Below, one piece after another: positions 1 to 8,763 of a stretch of 64,000 nt of DNA. Source of the stretch: CAJQQY01 sp964564545 (lineage in GTDB: Bacteria > Bacteroidota > Bacteroidia > Chitinophagales > Saprospiraceae). Below the pieces are notes generated by a model that made no database searches, was not told the DNA's origin, and saw only the letters and a program-made list of their open reading frames with translations. A program made the translations under genes and the position numbers. The DNA is taken from positions 1-64,000 of the forward strand of contig CAZMBP010000124.1 in assembly GCA_964564545.1 (NCBI GenBank). Reading direction: 5' to 3'. How positions within the stretch are numbered: the stretch's first letter is position 1; every line of letters starts with the position of its first letter.

Positions 1-54
1 AAATGTAATTATTCATGATTAATTGATTTTGTAAAAGTATTGTTGGAAGATGGT

Positions 55-240
55 GGACGGTAGACGTTGGACGTTGGACGTTGGACGTTGGACGTTAGAC
101 GTTTTACGTTTTACGTTAGACGTTGGACGTTGGACGTTGGACGTTGGACGTTTTCAAGGACAACCATAGTTTATTTTAAATTAAATTAGCTGCCCGTAAA
201 ACGTAAAACGTCTAACGTCTAACGTCCAACGTCCCCGTCC
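55..240. repeat. Heptanucleotide tandem repeat with mirrored arm
   Basis: Fourteen consecutive 7-bp units of the form NNACGTT run in perfect phase from 55 to 152. The order is GG, AG, GG x4, AG, TT x2, AG, GG x4 (first unit ends GGT). After about 40 bp of ordinary AT-rich DNA, the complementary units AACGTNN run from 193 to 240 in the order expected for an inverted arm. The RNA or single strand could form a long hairpin. Only the first two bases of the unit vary. No gene was seen in 1-523; the rest of the stretch is AT-rich and plain. Confidence 0.9.
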
Positions 241-523
241 CCAAAATACTTTCAGGTTAAAAAAACTTTTTTCAGGAGTTTTATAAAACTGTTCAAATGT
301 GAGATTTTGAATTGGGAACAAAATGATTTTATAGATTAAAATCCAATTAGAATGGATGAAAGGGCGAATTTTCGCTATTTTTATTTTTATGAAAAAATAG
401 GTTTAAAATGTGGAAATCATGCACATTTAGATATTTTTACAACCTGAAATAAAAACAAAATGCTCCATAACTCATTGATAATCAGTATGTTTTGTAATTA
501 AAAGTAAAAAAAGAAATTAGAGA

Positions 524-1279
524 ATGAGATTTTCCCAAAAATATTTAATCCTTGCGATAGCCATTTTTAGTATCGGTTGTGGCTCATCCAACGATTCCAA
601 AAAGAAAAAACCGACCAAAAATGTAACTGTAGATATTCCCAACCAATTAACCTCCGAAGAAATTGCAGGCGGGTGGGAATTACTTTTTGATGGAAAAAGA
701 TTGGAGCATTGGCGAAGTTATAACTCAGATACCATTCCTACTCAGGGATGGTATATTGATGTGGAAAAAAACTTAGTTGTCGAAACTGGAGGAGGTGATC
801 TCGTCACTAAAAGAAAATTTGAAAACTTTGATTTGAAAATTGATTTTCAACTTTCAGCACTTTCCAATAGCGGAATTTTTTATAGAGTTTTAGAAAAAAA
901 GGATACTGCAATTTGGTGTAATGCCATGGAATATCAATTGTTGGATCCTAAAGTTTTAGAAAATTCAAAAGACTTCCCACTTGGAAAAAATTTGACTGGT
1001 GATGTGTATGATTTGTATTCGAGTAATTATGAAAATGCAATTTCAATTGGAAAATGGAATCAAGCTAGAATTGTAATTTTAAATAATTACGTTGAGCATT
1101 GGTTAAATGGGAAATTGATTTTAGAATATAAATTAGAAACTGACGAATGGAATGACCTTGTGGCAAATAGTAAATTTCGAAACTACCCTGATTTTTCCAA
1201 AACCACTTTGGGGAATATTGGACTGCAAGAACATGGTAGCATTGTCAAATTTCGAAATTTAAAAATTAAAGAATTGTAA
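524..1279 (+). CDS. DUF1080 / 3-keto-disaccharide hydrolase family lipoprotein
   Basis: Residues 1-19 form a lipoprotein signal with the lipobox SIGC (lipidated Cys19), so the protein is probably anchored in the periplasm or outer membrane. A short Ser/Lys-rich linker follows. Residues 50-251 match the DUF1080 beta-sandwich family: GWELLFDGK near the start, the NSGIFYR core strand, a MEYQLLD strand and a final IVKFRNLKIK strand. Members of this family are described as 3-keto-disaccharide hydrolases or carbohydrate-binding concanavalin-like domains. The two downstream enzyme genes (oxidoreductase and epimerase) suit removal of a 3-keto-sugar. The start follows an A-rich leader. The family is fairly sure; the substrate is unknown. 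Confidence 0.85.
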   Translation: MRFSQKYLILAIAIFSIGCGSSNDSKKKKPTKNVTVDIPNQLTSEEIAGGWELLFDGKRLEHWRSYNSDTIPTQGWYIDVEKNLVVETGGGDLVTKRKFENFDLKIDFQLSALSNSGIFYRVLEKKDTAIWCNAMEYQLLDPKVLENSKDFPLGKNLTGDVYDLYSSNYENAISIGKWNQARIVILNNYVEHWLNGKLILEYKLETDEWNDLVANSKFRNYPDFSKTTLGNIGLQEHGSIVKFRNLKIKEL

Positions 1280-1357
1280 CAGTTTTTTAGTAAGTATTTG
1301 GCAGTTGGAAATTGTTTATTGCTTACTGAAAAACTGAAAACTGCCAACTGAAAACTT
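1280..1357. repeat. Second period-7 repeat with inverted arms
   Basis: Units ending in ACTG (CTTACTG, AAAACTG, CCAACTG, then AAAACTT) occupy 1322-1357 with one extra A. Complementary CAGTNNN units (CAGTTTT at 1280, TAGTAAG at 1288, CAGTTGG at 1302) lie upstream. The architecture matches the repeat at 55-240, but the fixed core differs. It begins directly after the stop codon of the DUF1080 gene and may also act as a weak terminator. Confidence 0.6.
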
Positions 1358-1421
1358 GCAAATAAAATCCTAAGTGTTATATTTACCCTATCAATTTTTT
1401 CCTAAAAAAACTCTATAAAAA

Positions 1422-2573
1422 ATGAAGCGAAAAATCAGAATGGGAATGGTCGGTGGTGGCCGTGGTGCATTCATCGGAGCAGTTCATAGAATGGCTGCAG
1501 CAATAGATGGTGAAATCGAATTAGTCTGCGGTGCATTTAGTAGTAATCCAAAAAAATCGAAATTGTCAGGCGCAGATTTATATTTGCCAAAAGATCGAGT
1601 GTATGGAAGCTACGAAGAAATGATCAAAAAAGAAGCAGAACTTCCTCTCGGAGAGCGCATGGATTTCATTAGTATCGTTACTCCCAATCATATGCATTTT
1701 GGTCCTGCAAAAATGGCTTTGGAAAATGGCTTCCATGTTGTGTGCGACAAGCCACTTACTTTCAATATGAAAGAAGCAAAAGCATTGCAAAAGATAGTAG
1801 AGAAAACAGGACTCATCTTCGCACTTACTCATAATTATACTGGCTACCCAATGGTCAAACAAGCCAAGTCGATGATTGCAAAAAACAAAATCGGAAAGGT
1901 TAGAAAGGTAGTGGTCGAGTATCCCCAAGGTTGGTTGTCAACTTTTGTGGAGGGAACAGATTCGAAGCAAGCAGCTTGGAGAACTGATCCAAAACGATCT
2001 GGGATTGCTGGAGCAATGGGAGATATTGGAACACATGCAGAAAATTTAGCAGAGTATATTACTGGTTTGAAGATTAAAAAAATGTGTGCTGATTTATCCA
2101 TTTTAGTGGATGGAAGACAATTAGACGATGACGGGAATGTATTGTTAGAATTTGATAATGGAGCGAAAGGAATTTTGTCTGCAAGTCAAATTGCAGCAGG
2201 GGAAGAGAATAATTTGCGTATCAGAATTTATGGAGAAAAAGCAGGTCTGGATTGGAGACAAATGGAGCCTAATACATTGATTGTCAGGTGGTTAAATAAG
2301 TCGACTGAAATTATGCGAACGGGTATTGGAAATCTTTCAGCCGAAGCTCAAGCACATACTCGACTTCCAGGAGGACACCCAGAAGGTTACCTCGAAGCAT
2401 TTGCAAATATCTATCGAAATTTTGCGAAATGTGTTCAAGCACGTTTACAAAATAAAAAACCTAACAAGGTATATACGGATTTTCCAACAGTTGCTGATGG
2501 AGTGCGTGGAATGCAATTTATCGAAAAAGTGGTTGCTTCAAGCAAGAGCAAAACGAAGTGGACAAAAATGTAG
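1422..2573 (+). CDS. Gfo/Idh/MocA family NAD(P)-dependent oxidoreductase
   Basis: The N-terminal Rossmann fold starts at once with a glycine-rich loop (GGGRGAFIG, about residues 11-19). The conserved Lys is in CDKPL (Lys110; the family consensus is EKP). A GDIGTHAENL segment near residue 200 supplies the usual catalytic His region. At 383 residues it has the normal family length. No signal peptide is visible, so it is probably cytoplasmic. These enzymes oxidise or reduce sugar hydroxyls, including at C3. With the DUF1080 gene 142 bp upstream and a TIM-barrel epimerase 52 bp downstream, it fits a 3-keto-sugar pathway. Family assignment is firm; the exact sugar is inference. Confidence 0.9.
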   Translation: MKRKIRMGMVGGGRGAFIGAVHRMAAAIDGEIELVCGAFSSNPKKSKLSGADLYLPKDRVYGSYEEMIKKEAELPLGERMDFISIVTPNHMHFGPAKMALENGFHVVCDKPLTFNMKEAKALQKIVEKTGLIFALTHNYTGYPMVKQAKSMIAKNKIGKVRKVVVEYPQGWLSTFVEGTDSKQAAWRTDPKRSGIAGAMGDIGTHAENLAEYITGLKIKKMCADLSILVDGRQLDDDGNVLLEFDNGAKGILSASQIAAGEENNLRIRIYGEKAGLDWRQMEPNTLIVRWLNKSTEIMRTGIGNLSAEAQAHTRLPGGHPEGYLEAFANIYRNFAKCVQARLQNKKPNKVYTDFPTVADGVRGMQFIEKVVASSKSKTKWTKM

Positions 2574-2625
2574 ATTAACTCTTAGTAGGTTTAATAATTA
2601 AAAAAAAATAAATAGGAAATAAATC

Positions 2626-3681
2626 ATGGAAATGAAAACCATAAAAGGCCCAGCGATATTTTTAGCACAATTTGTAGGAGATAAAGCACCATTTGATACA
2701 TTAGAAAATATGTGTAAATGGGCCGCAAGTTTAGGATATAAAGGAATTCAAATTCCTAGTTGGGCAGACCAATTAATTGATTTGAAAAAAGCAGCTACTA
2801 GCAAAACCTATGCTTCTGAATTAAAAGGAATGGTGGAGTCTCATGGCTTAAAAATCACCGAACTTTCGACACACTTGCAAGGACAATTAGTTGCGGTAAA
2901 TCCAGCTTACGATTTGATGTTTGATGGATTTGCTCCGAAAGAAGTTCAAGGCAATCCAAAAGCTCGACAAAAATGGGCGGTACAACAATTGAAGTATGCA
3001 GCACGAGCAAGTAAGAATTTAGGATTGAAAGCACACGTAACTTTTTCTGGTGCTTTGATCTGGCATACGATGTATCCTTGGCCACAACGGCCAGCGGGTT
3101 TAGTTGATGAAGCGTTTAAAGAATTAGCAAAAAGGTGGACGCCAATTTTGAATGAGTATGATAAAAATGGAATTGACCTTTGTTATGAAATTCATCCAGG
3201 TGAAGACCTACATGATGGATTGACTTTTGAGAGGTTTTTGGAAGCAACAAAAAATCACAAGCGTTGTCACATATTATATGACCCGAGTCATTTTGTTTTG
3301 CAACAGTTGGATTACTTGAAGTTTATTGATTATTATCATGAGCGAATCAAAATGTTCCATGTAAAAGATGCAGAGTTTAATCCAAGTGGAAAAGCAGGAG
3401 TTTACGGCGGTTATGCGGACTGGAAAGAACGACCTGGAAGATTTCGATCTTTAGGTGATGGACAAACTGACTTTGCCGGCATTTTTTCAAAATTATCTCA
3501 ATACGGATTTGATGGTTGGGCAGTGATGGAATGGGAATGTTGTATTAAATCTCCAGAACAAGGAGCAAGAGAAGGAGCGCCATTTATCCAAAAACATATT
3601 ATTGAAGTTACGACAAAGGCATTCGATGATTTCGCTGGAGGAATTGACAAATCGATGTTGAAAAAAATAATAGGAATATAA
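2626..3681 (+). CDS. Sugar phosphate isomerase/epimerase (xylose isomerase-like TIM barrel)
   Basis: A 351-residue TIM-barrel protein of the AP-endonuclease-2/xylose isomerase-like superfamily. Visible metal-site motifs are YEIHPGEDLHDG (metal-binding Glu), LYDPSHF (Asp and His), MFHVKDAEF (His/Asp) and the terminal VMEWEC (Glu). No signal peptide. Paired Gfo/Idh/MocA and TIM-barrel genes are common in Bacteroidota cyclitol and 3-keto-sugar catabolism. The next gene, a TonB-dependent receptor, starts only 12 bp later, suggesting one transcript. The substrate cannot be read from the sequence. Confidence 0.88.
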   Translation: MEMKTIKGPAIFLAQFVGDKAPFDTLENMCKWAASLGYKGIQIPSWADQLIDLKKAATSKTYASELKGMVESHGLKITELSTHLQGQLVAVNPAYDLMFDGFAPKEVQGNPKARQKWAVQQLKYAARASKNLGLKAHVTFSGALIWHTMYPWPQRPAGLVDEAFKELAKRWTPILNEYDKNGIDLCYEIHPGEDLHDGLTFERFLEATKNHKRCHILYDPSHFVLQQLDYLKFIDYYHERIKMFHVKDAEFNPSGKAGVYGGYADWKERPGRFRSLGDGQTDFAGIFSKLSQYGFDGWAVMEWECCIKSPEQGAREGAPFIQKHIIEVTTKAFDDFAGGIDKSMLKKIIGI

Positions 3682-3693
3682 ATTAAGATTAGA

Positions 3694-6009
3694 ATGAATA
3701 AAATTTTCAATAAACCACAAAAGCATTTTATTAAAACCACAATGCTTTTGTGGTTTCTTTTTTTGTGTCAGATTTCGTTTGGGCAAAACATGACTCAGAC
3801 GATTCGAGGGTATGTTTATGATAGTTATACCCATAATCCATTGGATAGGGCATCGGTTGCTCTAGTGGATACTGAATTTGGAACAACGACAGATGTTAAT
3901 GGGATTTATCGTTTAGAAAATGTTCCAGTTGGGAGATATAGTTTGCAAATAAGTTTTGTAGGCTATGAGACTCTGACTATATCTGAAATATTATTAGAGT
4001 CGGGGAAAGAATTGGTTCTAGATATTTCTCTAAAAGAATCGAGTGCTTCACTCAAGGAAGTTGTAGTAAAAAGTACAGTCCCCAATTCAAGAGATCGAAT
4101 TAATCCCTCTGCAGAAATTTTGACCATTGAAGAAACGCTTCGATTGCCTGCTACATTTTATGACCCTGCTCGATTAGCATTTTCATACGCAGGAGTGGCA
4201 ACAAATAATGACCAAGCTAATCATATGATTATCCGAGGAAACTCACCCAATAACATGAGTTGGAGATTGGAAGGAGTTGAAATTGTAAATCCAAATCATA
4301 CTAGCAATGCAGGAACGGCAACTGATCGTCCTAGTCAAAATGGTGGTGGTGTAAATATGCTGAGTGCTCAACTTTTGGGAAATAGTACTTTTATGCGAGG
4401 TGCATTTCGATCAAATTATGGGAATGCTTTGTCTGGAATTATGGACATGAGTTTGAGAAAAGGGAATAATGAAAGACATGAGTTTATAGGACAAATTGGA
4501 GTAATTGGAATTGACTTTGCAGCGGAAGGTCCTTTTTCCAAAAATAGTAAAGCCTCATATCTAATTAATTATCGCTACTCTACTTTGGGACTGCTCGGTG
4601 CAGCAGGAGTTGATCTAGGAGATGAAGCAATTAATTATCAAGACTTGGCTTTTACGACTAATTTTCCTTTGAAACGTGGAGGTGAGATTAAACTATTTGG
4701 ATTATTTGGAACTAGTTCAAATGTGTTTGAAGCGAAAGAGGATTCGTTGAGGATGGAAGAAAAAGATTTTAAAAATATAGATTATAGTTCCAAAATGAAT
4801 CTGCTAGGAGGAACTTATTCTAAATCATTTTCAAATAATTTAAGATGGGAAAATACAATTGTTTACTCGGAAAGAGAAGATGATTATCTTTCAAAATTAT
4901 TTGATGCCTCCACAGATAGTATTTTAATATCTGACAAAACTATATTGAAGAATACGTCAATTAAATCAACGTTGGAATATAGACTAGACCAAAATAATAA
5001 ATTTGTTGGAGGAATAAGTTATACTCTACTTGATGATGACAATGGATTAAATGATGCCCTGATACGCCCGTTTGTAGAATGGAATCTTAATTTATCGGCG
5101 TTTCAATTTAGATTAGGAGGAAGTTATTCTTATTTCAATCTGAATGAAACAAGTAGTTTCGATCCTCGATTTTTAGTTCAATATAATTTTAATGAAAAGC
5201 AACGACTTGCTTTATCAATCGGGAGAAATAGTAGAATTCAAAATTTACAAGTTTATCGATTTCCAACTTCAGTTGAACCCGCAAATGAGGATTTAGGATT
5301 TACAAAATCAAATGAATTGACTTTGTCTTTCCAAAATCAATTTGATAATAAACTGCTATTCAAAGTGGAAACTTATCTGCAATATTTAACTGATGTGCCA
5401 GTTGCACAAAATGTAATGGATGGCTTTTCTATCTTAAATTATTTTAATGAGGAGATTGATTTTCCACTCGTTAATCAAGGGAAAGGAAAAAATTATGGAG
5501 TGGAATTAACTGCCCAACAATATTTTCACAAAAATACTTTTTGGCTAGCCAATGTAAGTTTATATGAATCAAAATATGAAGGTTCTGATGGTGTCGAGAG
5601 AGACACTCGGTTCAATGGAAGTTATATAGTCAATGCTACCTATGGGAAAGAATTTCCATATAGCAAAAAAGGAAAAGATTATATTTTAGGAGTCAATTTA
5701 AGAGTGAATTATATGGGGGGATTACGAGAAACTCCTATTGATGAAATTGCATCAAAAGCAGCTGGTACAACTATTTTTAATGAAGCAGAGCCATACTCTC
5801 AAAAACAAAAAGATGTTTTTAAAACTGACTTAAGAATTTATTGGAAAAGAAATAAAAAGAAGTTTAATAGTACATTAGCTATTGATATTCAGAACGTTAC
5901 GAATACTAAAAATGAGTCATTTAAATATTACGATACCTTCTTAGATGAAGTGGTTCAAAAGTATCAATTAGGATTAATCCCTATCTTGAGTTACCGAATT
6001 GAGTTTTAA
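3694..6009 (+). CDS. TonB-dependent receptor with carboxypeptidase-like regulatory domain
   Basis: A signal peptide ends near residue 30 (ISFGQ). Residues 35-125 form a CarboxypepD_reg-like beta-sandwich (RGYVYDSYTHNPL, the DVNGIYRLENVP turn). The plug follows at about 140-250 (MIIRGNSPNNMSWRLEGVEI), then a 22-strand-type barrel ending in YRIEF with the C-terminal aromatic expected of outer-membrane barrels. The length of 771 is short for SusC proteins (about 1000), and no SusD partner is nearby, so this is a general TonB-dependent receptor rather than a SusC/D pair. Its position 12 bp after the epimerase suggests it imports the cluster's glycoside, but that is inference. Confidence 0.88.
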   Translation: MNKIFNKPQKHFIKTTMLLWFLFLCQISFGQNMTQTIRGYVYDSYTHNPLDRASVALVDTEFGTTTDVNGIYRLENVPVGRYSLQISFVGYETLTISEILLESGKELVLDISLKESSASLKEVVVKSTVPNSRDRINPSAEILTIEETLRLPATFYDPARLAFSYAGVATNNDQANHMIIRGNSPNNMSWRLEGVEIVNPNHTSNAGTATDRPSQNGGGVNMLSAQLLGNSTFMRGAFRSNYGNALSGIMDMSLRKGNNERHEFIGQIGVIGIDFAAEGPFSKNSKASYLINYRYSTLGLLGAAGVDLGDEAINYQDLAFTTNFPLKRGGEIKLFGLFGTSSNVFEAKEDSLRMEEKDFKNIDYSSKMNLLGGTYSKSFSNNLRWENTIVYSEREDDYLSKLFDASTDSILISDKTILKNTSIKSTLEYRLDQNNKFVGGISYTLLDDDNGLNDALIRPFVEWNLNLSAFQFRLGGSYSYFNLNETSSFDPRFLVQYNFNEKQRLALSIGRNSRIQNLQVYRFPTSVEPANEDLGFTKSNELTLSFQNQFDNKLLFKVETYLQYLTDVPVAQNVMDGFSILNYFNEEIDFPLVNQGKGKNYGVELTAQQYFHKNTFWLANVSLYESKYEGSDGVERDTRFNGSYIVNATYGKEFPYSKKGKDYILGVNLRVNYMGGLRETPIDEIASKAAGTTIFNEAEPYSQKQKDVFKTDLRIYWKRNKKKFNSTLAIDIQNVTNTKNESFKYYDTFLDEVVQKYQLGLIPILSYRIEF

Positions 6010-6039
6010 AAGTTTAAATCTACCTCAAAAATAAAAATC

Positions 6040-6408
6040 ATGAAAGTAATTAATATCATACTTACAGTTCTTTTTGCCTTGTTTGCGATTGTTCAATTAA
6101 ATGATCCAGACCCTTGGTTGTGGGTAGCGATTTATGGATTGGTGGCTGGCATTTCTGGTTTTGCGATTGTTGGAAAATATAGCAAGGGAGTTCTTTATAC
6201 AGGTATAGCTATTTGTGTAATTGGACTAGGTATTCTATTTCCTGATTTAATAGATTGGGTAAAAATGGGAATGCCTAATATTGCAGAAACCATGAAAACA
6301 GAAAAAAGTTATATCGAGTTTGTTCGTGAATTTTTTGGATTAGGAATATCCTTGGGAGCTTTGCTTTTTCATTTTTTTCAAATGAGGAAAAATGAAAAAA
6401 ACAGGTAA
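6040..6408 (+). CDS. TMEM220-like small membrane protein
   Basis: 122 residues with about four hydrophobic segments (roughly 3-18, 27-45, 50-70, 94-115) and the LNDPDPWLWVAIYG motif after the first helix, typical of transmembrane family 220 proteins. The C-terminus is basic (KKNR-type). It lies 30 bp after the TonB-dependent receptor, so it is probably co-transcribed. The molecular role of this family is not established. Confidence 0.8.
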   Translation: MKVINIILTVLFALFAIVQLNDPDPWLWVAIYGLVAGISGFAIVGKYSKGVLYTGIAICVIGLGILFPDLIDWVKMGMPNIAETMKTEKSYIEFVREFFGLGISLGALLFHFFQMRKNEKNR

Positions 6409-6448
6409 CTAAGGGTGGCTAATTTATGAAAAGCATGGTTTTTTATTA

Positions 6449-6530
6449 GCCTTAAAAGGGCATAAGCATAAACATTGGGCACCGGCCAATGATAGTAAAT
6501 GAAATTTAAAAGCTCTGAAAGAGCGTAAGC
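6449..6530. repeat. REP-like composite palindromic element
   Basis: Two related 19-bp units, each a short hairpin plus RTAAGC, stand at 6449-6467 (GCCTTAAAAGGGC) and 6512-6530 (GCTCTGAAAGAGC). Between them is a third hairpin, CATTGG...CCAATG, at 6473-6491. This hairpin-hairpin-hairpin design with direct-repeat ends resembles dispersed intergenic REP elements. It fills most of the 151-bp gap upstream of the GH3 gene. Confidence 0.65.
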
Positions 6531-6559
6531 AAATACTTAAAATAATAGTAGTTAGTTTT

Positions 6560-8752
6560 ATGGCAAAAGAGATAAATGAATTTGTAAATACATTGTTAGA
6601 GAAAATGACCATCGAGGAAAAAGTGGGGCAGATGACCCAAGTTACTCTTGATGTAGTTTTGAATGGAAGACCATATAATCCTAAAAAACCATTTGCATTT
6701 AATGATAAAAAATTTGTAAATGTATTGTTAGAGAAACATGTTGGGTCGATTCTTAATGTCCCTTCAAGTGAAGCCTTGACACCTAAACAATGGTTTTATG
6801 CAATTTCTAAAATTCAAGAAAAAGCGGTGAAAGAATCTCGATTGGGAATTCCAATATTGTATGGAATTGATTCGATACATGGTGCAAGTTACACGCAAGG
6901 AGCTACTTTTTTTCCACATCAAATTGGATTAGCTGCCACCTGGAATCCAGAATTAGCCAAAACACAAGGCGAAATTACAGCCTACGAAACCCGTGCTTGT
7001 GCCATTCCTTGGATCTTTTCCCCTGTTCAAGATGTAACTCGAAATCCCGCTTGGGCAAGAATTTATGAAACGTTTGGAGAAGATCCATACTTGTCTGCGG
7101 AAATGGGAAGTGCAATTGTGAGTGGACTTGAAGGTGAAGATATTAGTCGTTTTGATAAGGTTGCCTCATGTTTGAAACACTTTTTAGGCTATGGAATGCC
7201 TTTGAGTGGAAAAGATAGGACACCTGCCTTGATTCCGGAACATTTCCTTAGAGAGTATTTTGTGCCATCTTTTCAAGCTGCGATAGATGCGGGAGCTAAA
7301 ACGATCATGATAAATTCGGGAGAGATTAATGGTATTCCAGTCCATGGCAATAAAAAAATTCTAACCACACTTTTACGGGACGAATTAGGTTTTGAAGGCT
7401 TAGCAGTAACAGATTGGGAAGACATAAAATATTTACATTCTCGACATCGAGTAGCTTCAACTCAAAAAGAAGCTGTGAGAATGGCTATCGAAGCAGGAGT
7501 TGATATGAGTATGGTTCCTGACGATTTAAGTTTTTGCAAACACTTAATTGAACTCGTAAATGAAGGTTCCATATCTGAGGAACGAATAGATCTTTCTGTT
7601 CGACGAATCTTAAAATTAAAATATGAGTTAGGATTATTTGAAAATCCAGTTCTTCCAAAAGGAGGGAATTATGAGAAATTTGGAACTCAAGAATTTTTAG
7701 AAAAAGCCCAGGCTGCAGTTGCTGAATCCATTACGCTTTTAAAAAATGATGGAAATACTTTGCCTCTTTCATCAGATAAAAAAATCTTAGTCGCTGGTTG
7801 GGTAGCAGAATCAATGCGAAGTTTGAATGGAGGTTGGTCTTATGATTGGCAAGGAGAGACAAGTGATAAATTTGCCAAGGACAAAACGAATTTATTGCAA
7901 GCGATTGAAAATGAGATAGGAAAGAATAATGTAGTTTTTTCTGAAGGATGTAAATATGATGAAGTTGGAAATGTAGAAGATGCTATTCAAAAAGCAAAGG
8001 ATGTCGATCATATTATTTTATGTTTAGGTGAAAATTCCTACACAGAATTTTTGGGAGATATTAATGACTTAGATTTACCAAAGGCACAAATCGAATTAGC
8101 CAAGGCAATGATTAAAACTGGGAAGCCGGTCACTTTAATTTTGTTGGAAGGCAGACCTCGGATTATCTCTGATTTTGTAGATGGTATCGGGAGTGTATTG
8201 TTAGGGTATTATCCAGGGCAAGAAGGCGCAAGCGTGATTTCGGATATTCTTTTTGGGAAAACAAACCCAAGTGGGAAGTTGCCATATACTTATCCTCGAT
8301 ATTCTAACTCTTTGATGACCTACGATCATAAACATGCAGAGATGATTGAAATTCAGGGAAGTGACATTCCTTTTAATCCTCAATTTGAATTTGGACAAGG
8401 TTTAAGTTATACTTCCTTTGAATACGGAAATTTAATGTTAGAAAAAACAGAGCTAACTAAAGATGATGATCTTAAAGTTTCTTTGATGGTAAAGAATACA
8501 GGACATCGTTCAGGAAAAGAAGTAGTTCAAGTTTATGTTAGAGATGAATATGCAAGTATTACTCCTCCTGTAAAACGACTTAGAGCATTCCGAAAAATCC
8601 ATCTTGAGGCGGGAGAAGAACAGCAGGTTCAGTTTTCAATTTCTATGAATCGCATGGCTTTTGTGAATTCAAGAAATGAATGGGTTTTGGAAGCTGGAAG
8701 TTTTAAGGTAATTGTTGAAGGAATGGAGAAGGAATTTAAACTTAATTGTTGA
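6560..8752 (+). CDS. Glycoside hydrolase family 3 beta-glucosidase-like enzyme
   Basis: 730 residues with the full GH3 layout: N-terminal TIM barrel (MTIEEKVGQMTQ, substrate-binding KHFLGYG), nucleophile Asp285 in VTDWED, second alpha/beta domain from about 390, and a C-terminal fibronectin-III-like domain (VKNTGHRSGKEVVQVYVRD). It hydrolyses beta-linked glucosides or xylosides from the non-reducing end. Unlike most Bacteroidota GH3 enzymes it has no signal peptide: the N-terminus MAKEINEF is hydrophilic, and upstream DNA is a REP-like element, so no longer start is apparent. It may act in the cytoplasm on imported products. It sits downstream of the 3-keto-sugar genes. Confidence 0.92.
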   Translation: MAKEINEFVNTLLEKMTIEEKVGQMTQVTLDVVLNGRPYNPKKPFAFNDKKFVNVLLEKHVGSILNVPSSEALTPKQWFYAISKIQEKAVKESRLGIPILYGIDSIHGASYTQGATFFPHQIGLAATWNPELAKTQGEITAYETRACAIPWIFSPVQDVTRNPAWARIYETFGEDPYLSAEMGSAIVSGLEGEDISRFDKVASCLKHFLGYGMPLSGKDRTPALIPEHFLREYFVPSFQAAIDAGAKTIMINSGEINGIPVHGNKKILTTLLRDELGFEGLAVTDWEDIKYLHSRHRVASTQKEAVRMAIEAGVDMSMVPDDLSFCKHLIELVNEGSISEERIDLSVRRILKLKYELGLFENPVLPKGGNYEKFGTQEFLEKAQAAVAESITLLKNDGNTLPLSSDKKILVAGWVAESMRSLNGGWSYDWQGETSDKFAKDKTNLLQAIENEIGKNNVVFSEGCKYDEVGNVEDAIQKAKDVDHIILCLGENSYTEFLGDINDLDLPKAQIELAKAMIKTGKPVTLILLEGRPRIISDFVDGIGSVLLGYYPGQEGASVISDILFGKTNPSGKLPYTYPRYSNSLMTYDHKHAEMIEIQGSDIPFNPQFEFGQGLSYTSFEYGNLMLEKTELTKDDDLKVSLMVKNTGHRSGKEVVQVYVRDEYASITPPVKRLRAFRKIHLEAGEEQQVQFSISMNRMAFVNSRNEWVLEAGSFKVIVEGMEKEFKLNC

Positions 8753-8763
8753 ATTGGAATTAA

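Noticed and set aside
55..240. CRISPR-like repeats
   Set aside because: Units are 7 bp with no unique spacers; no cas genes lie nearby.
1578..2601. Overlapping antisense and alternative-frame ORFs within the oxidoreductase gene
   Set aside because: They are unlikely shadows of a gene with all Gfo/Idh/MocA motifs in frame.
3694..6009. SusC of a polysaccharide utilisation locus
   Set aside because: It is too short for SusC and no SusD-like gene follows.
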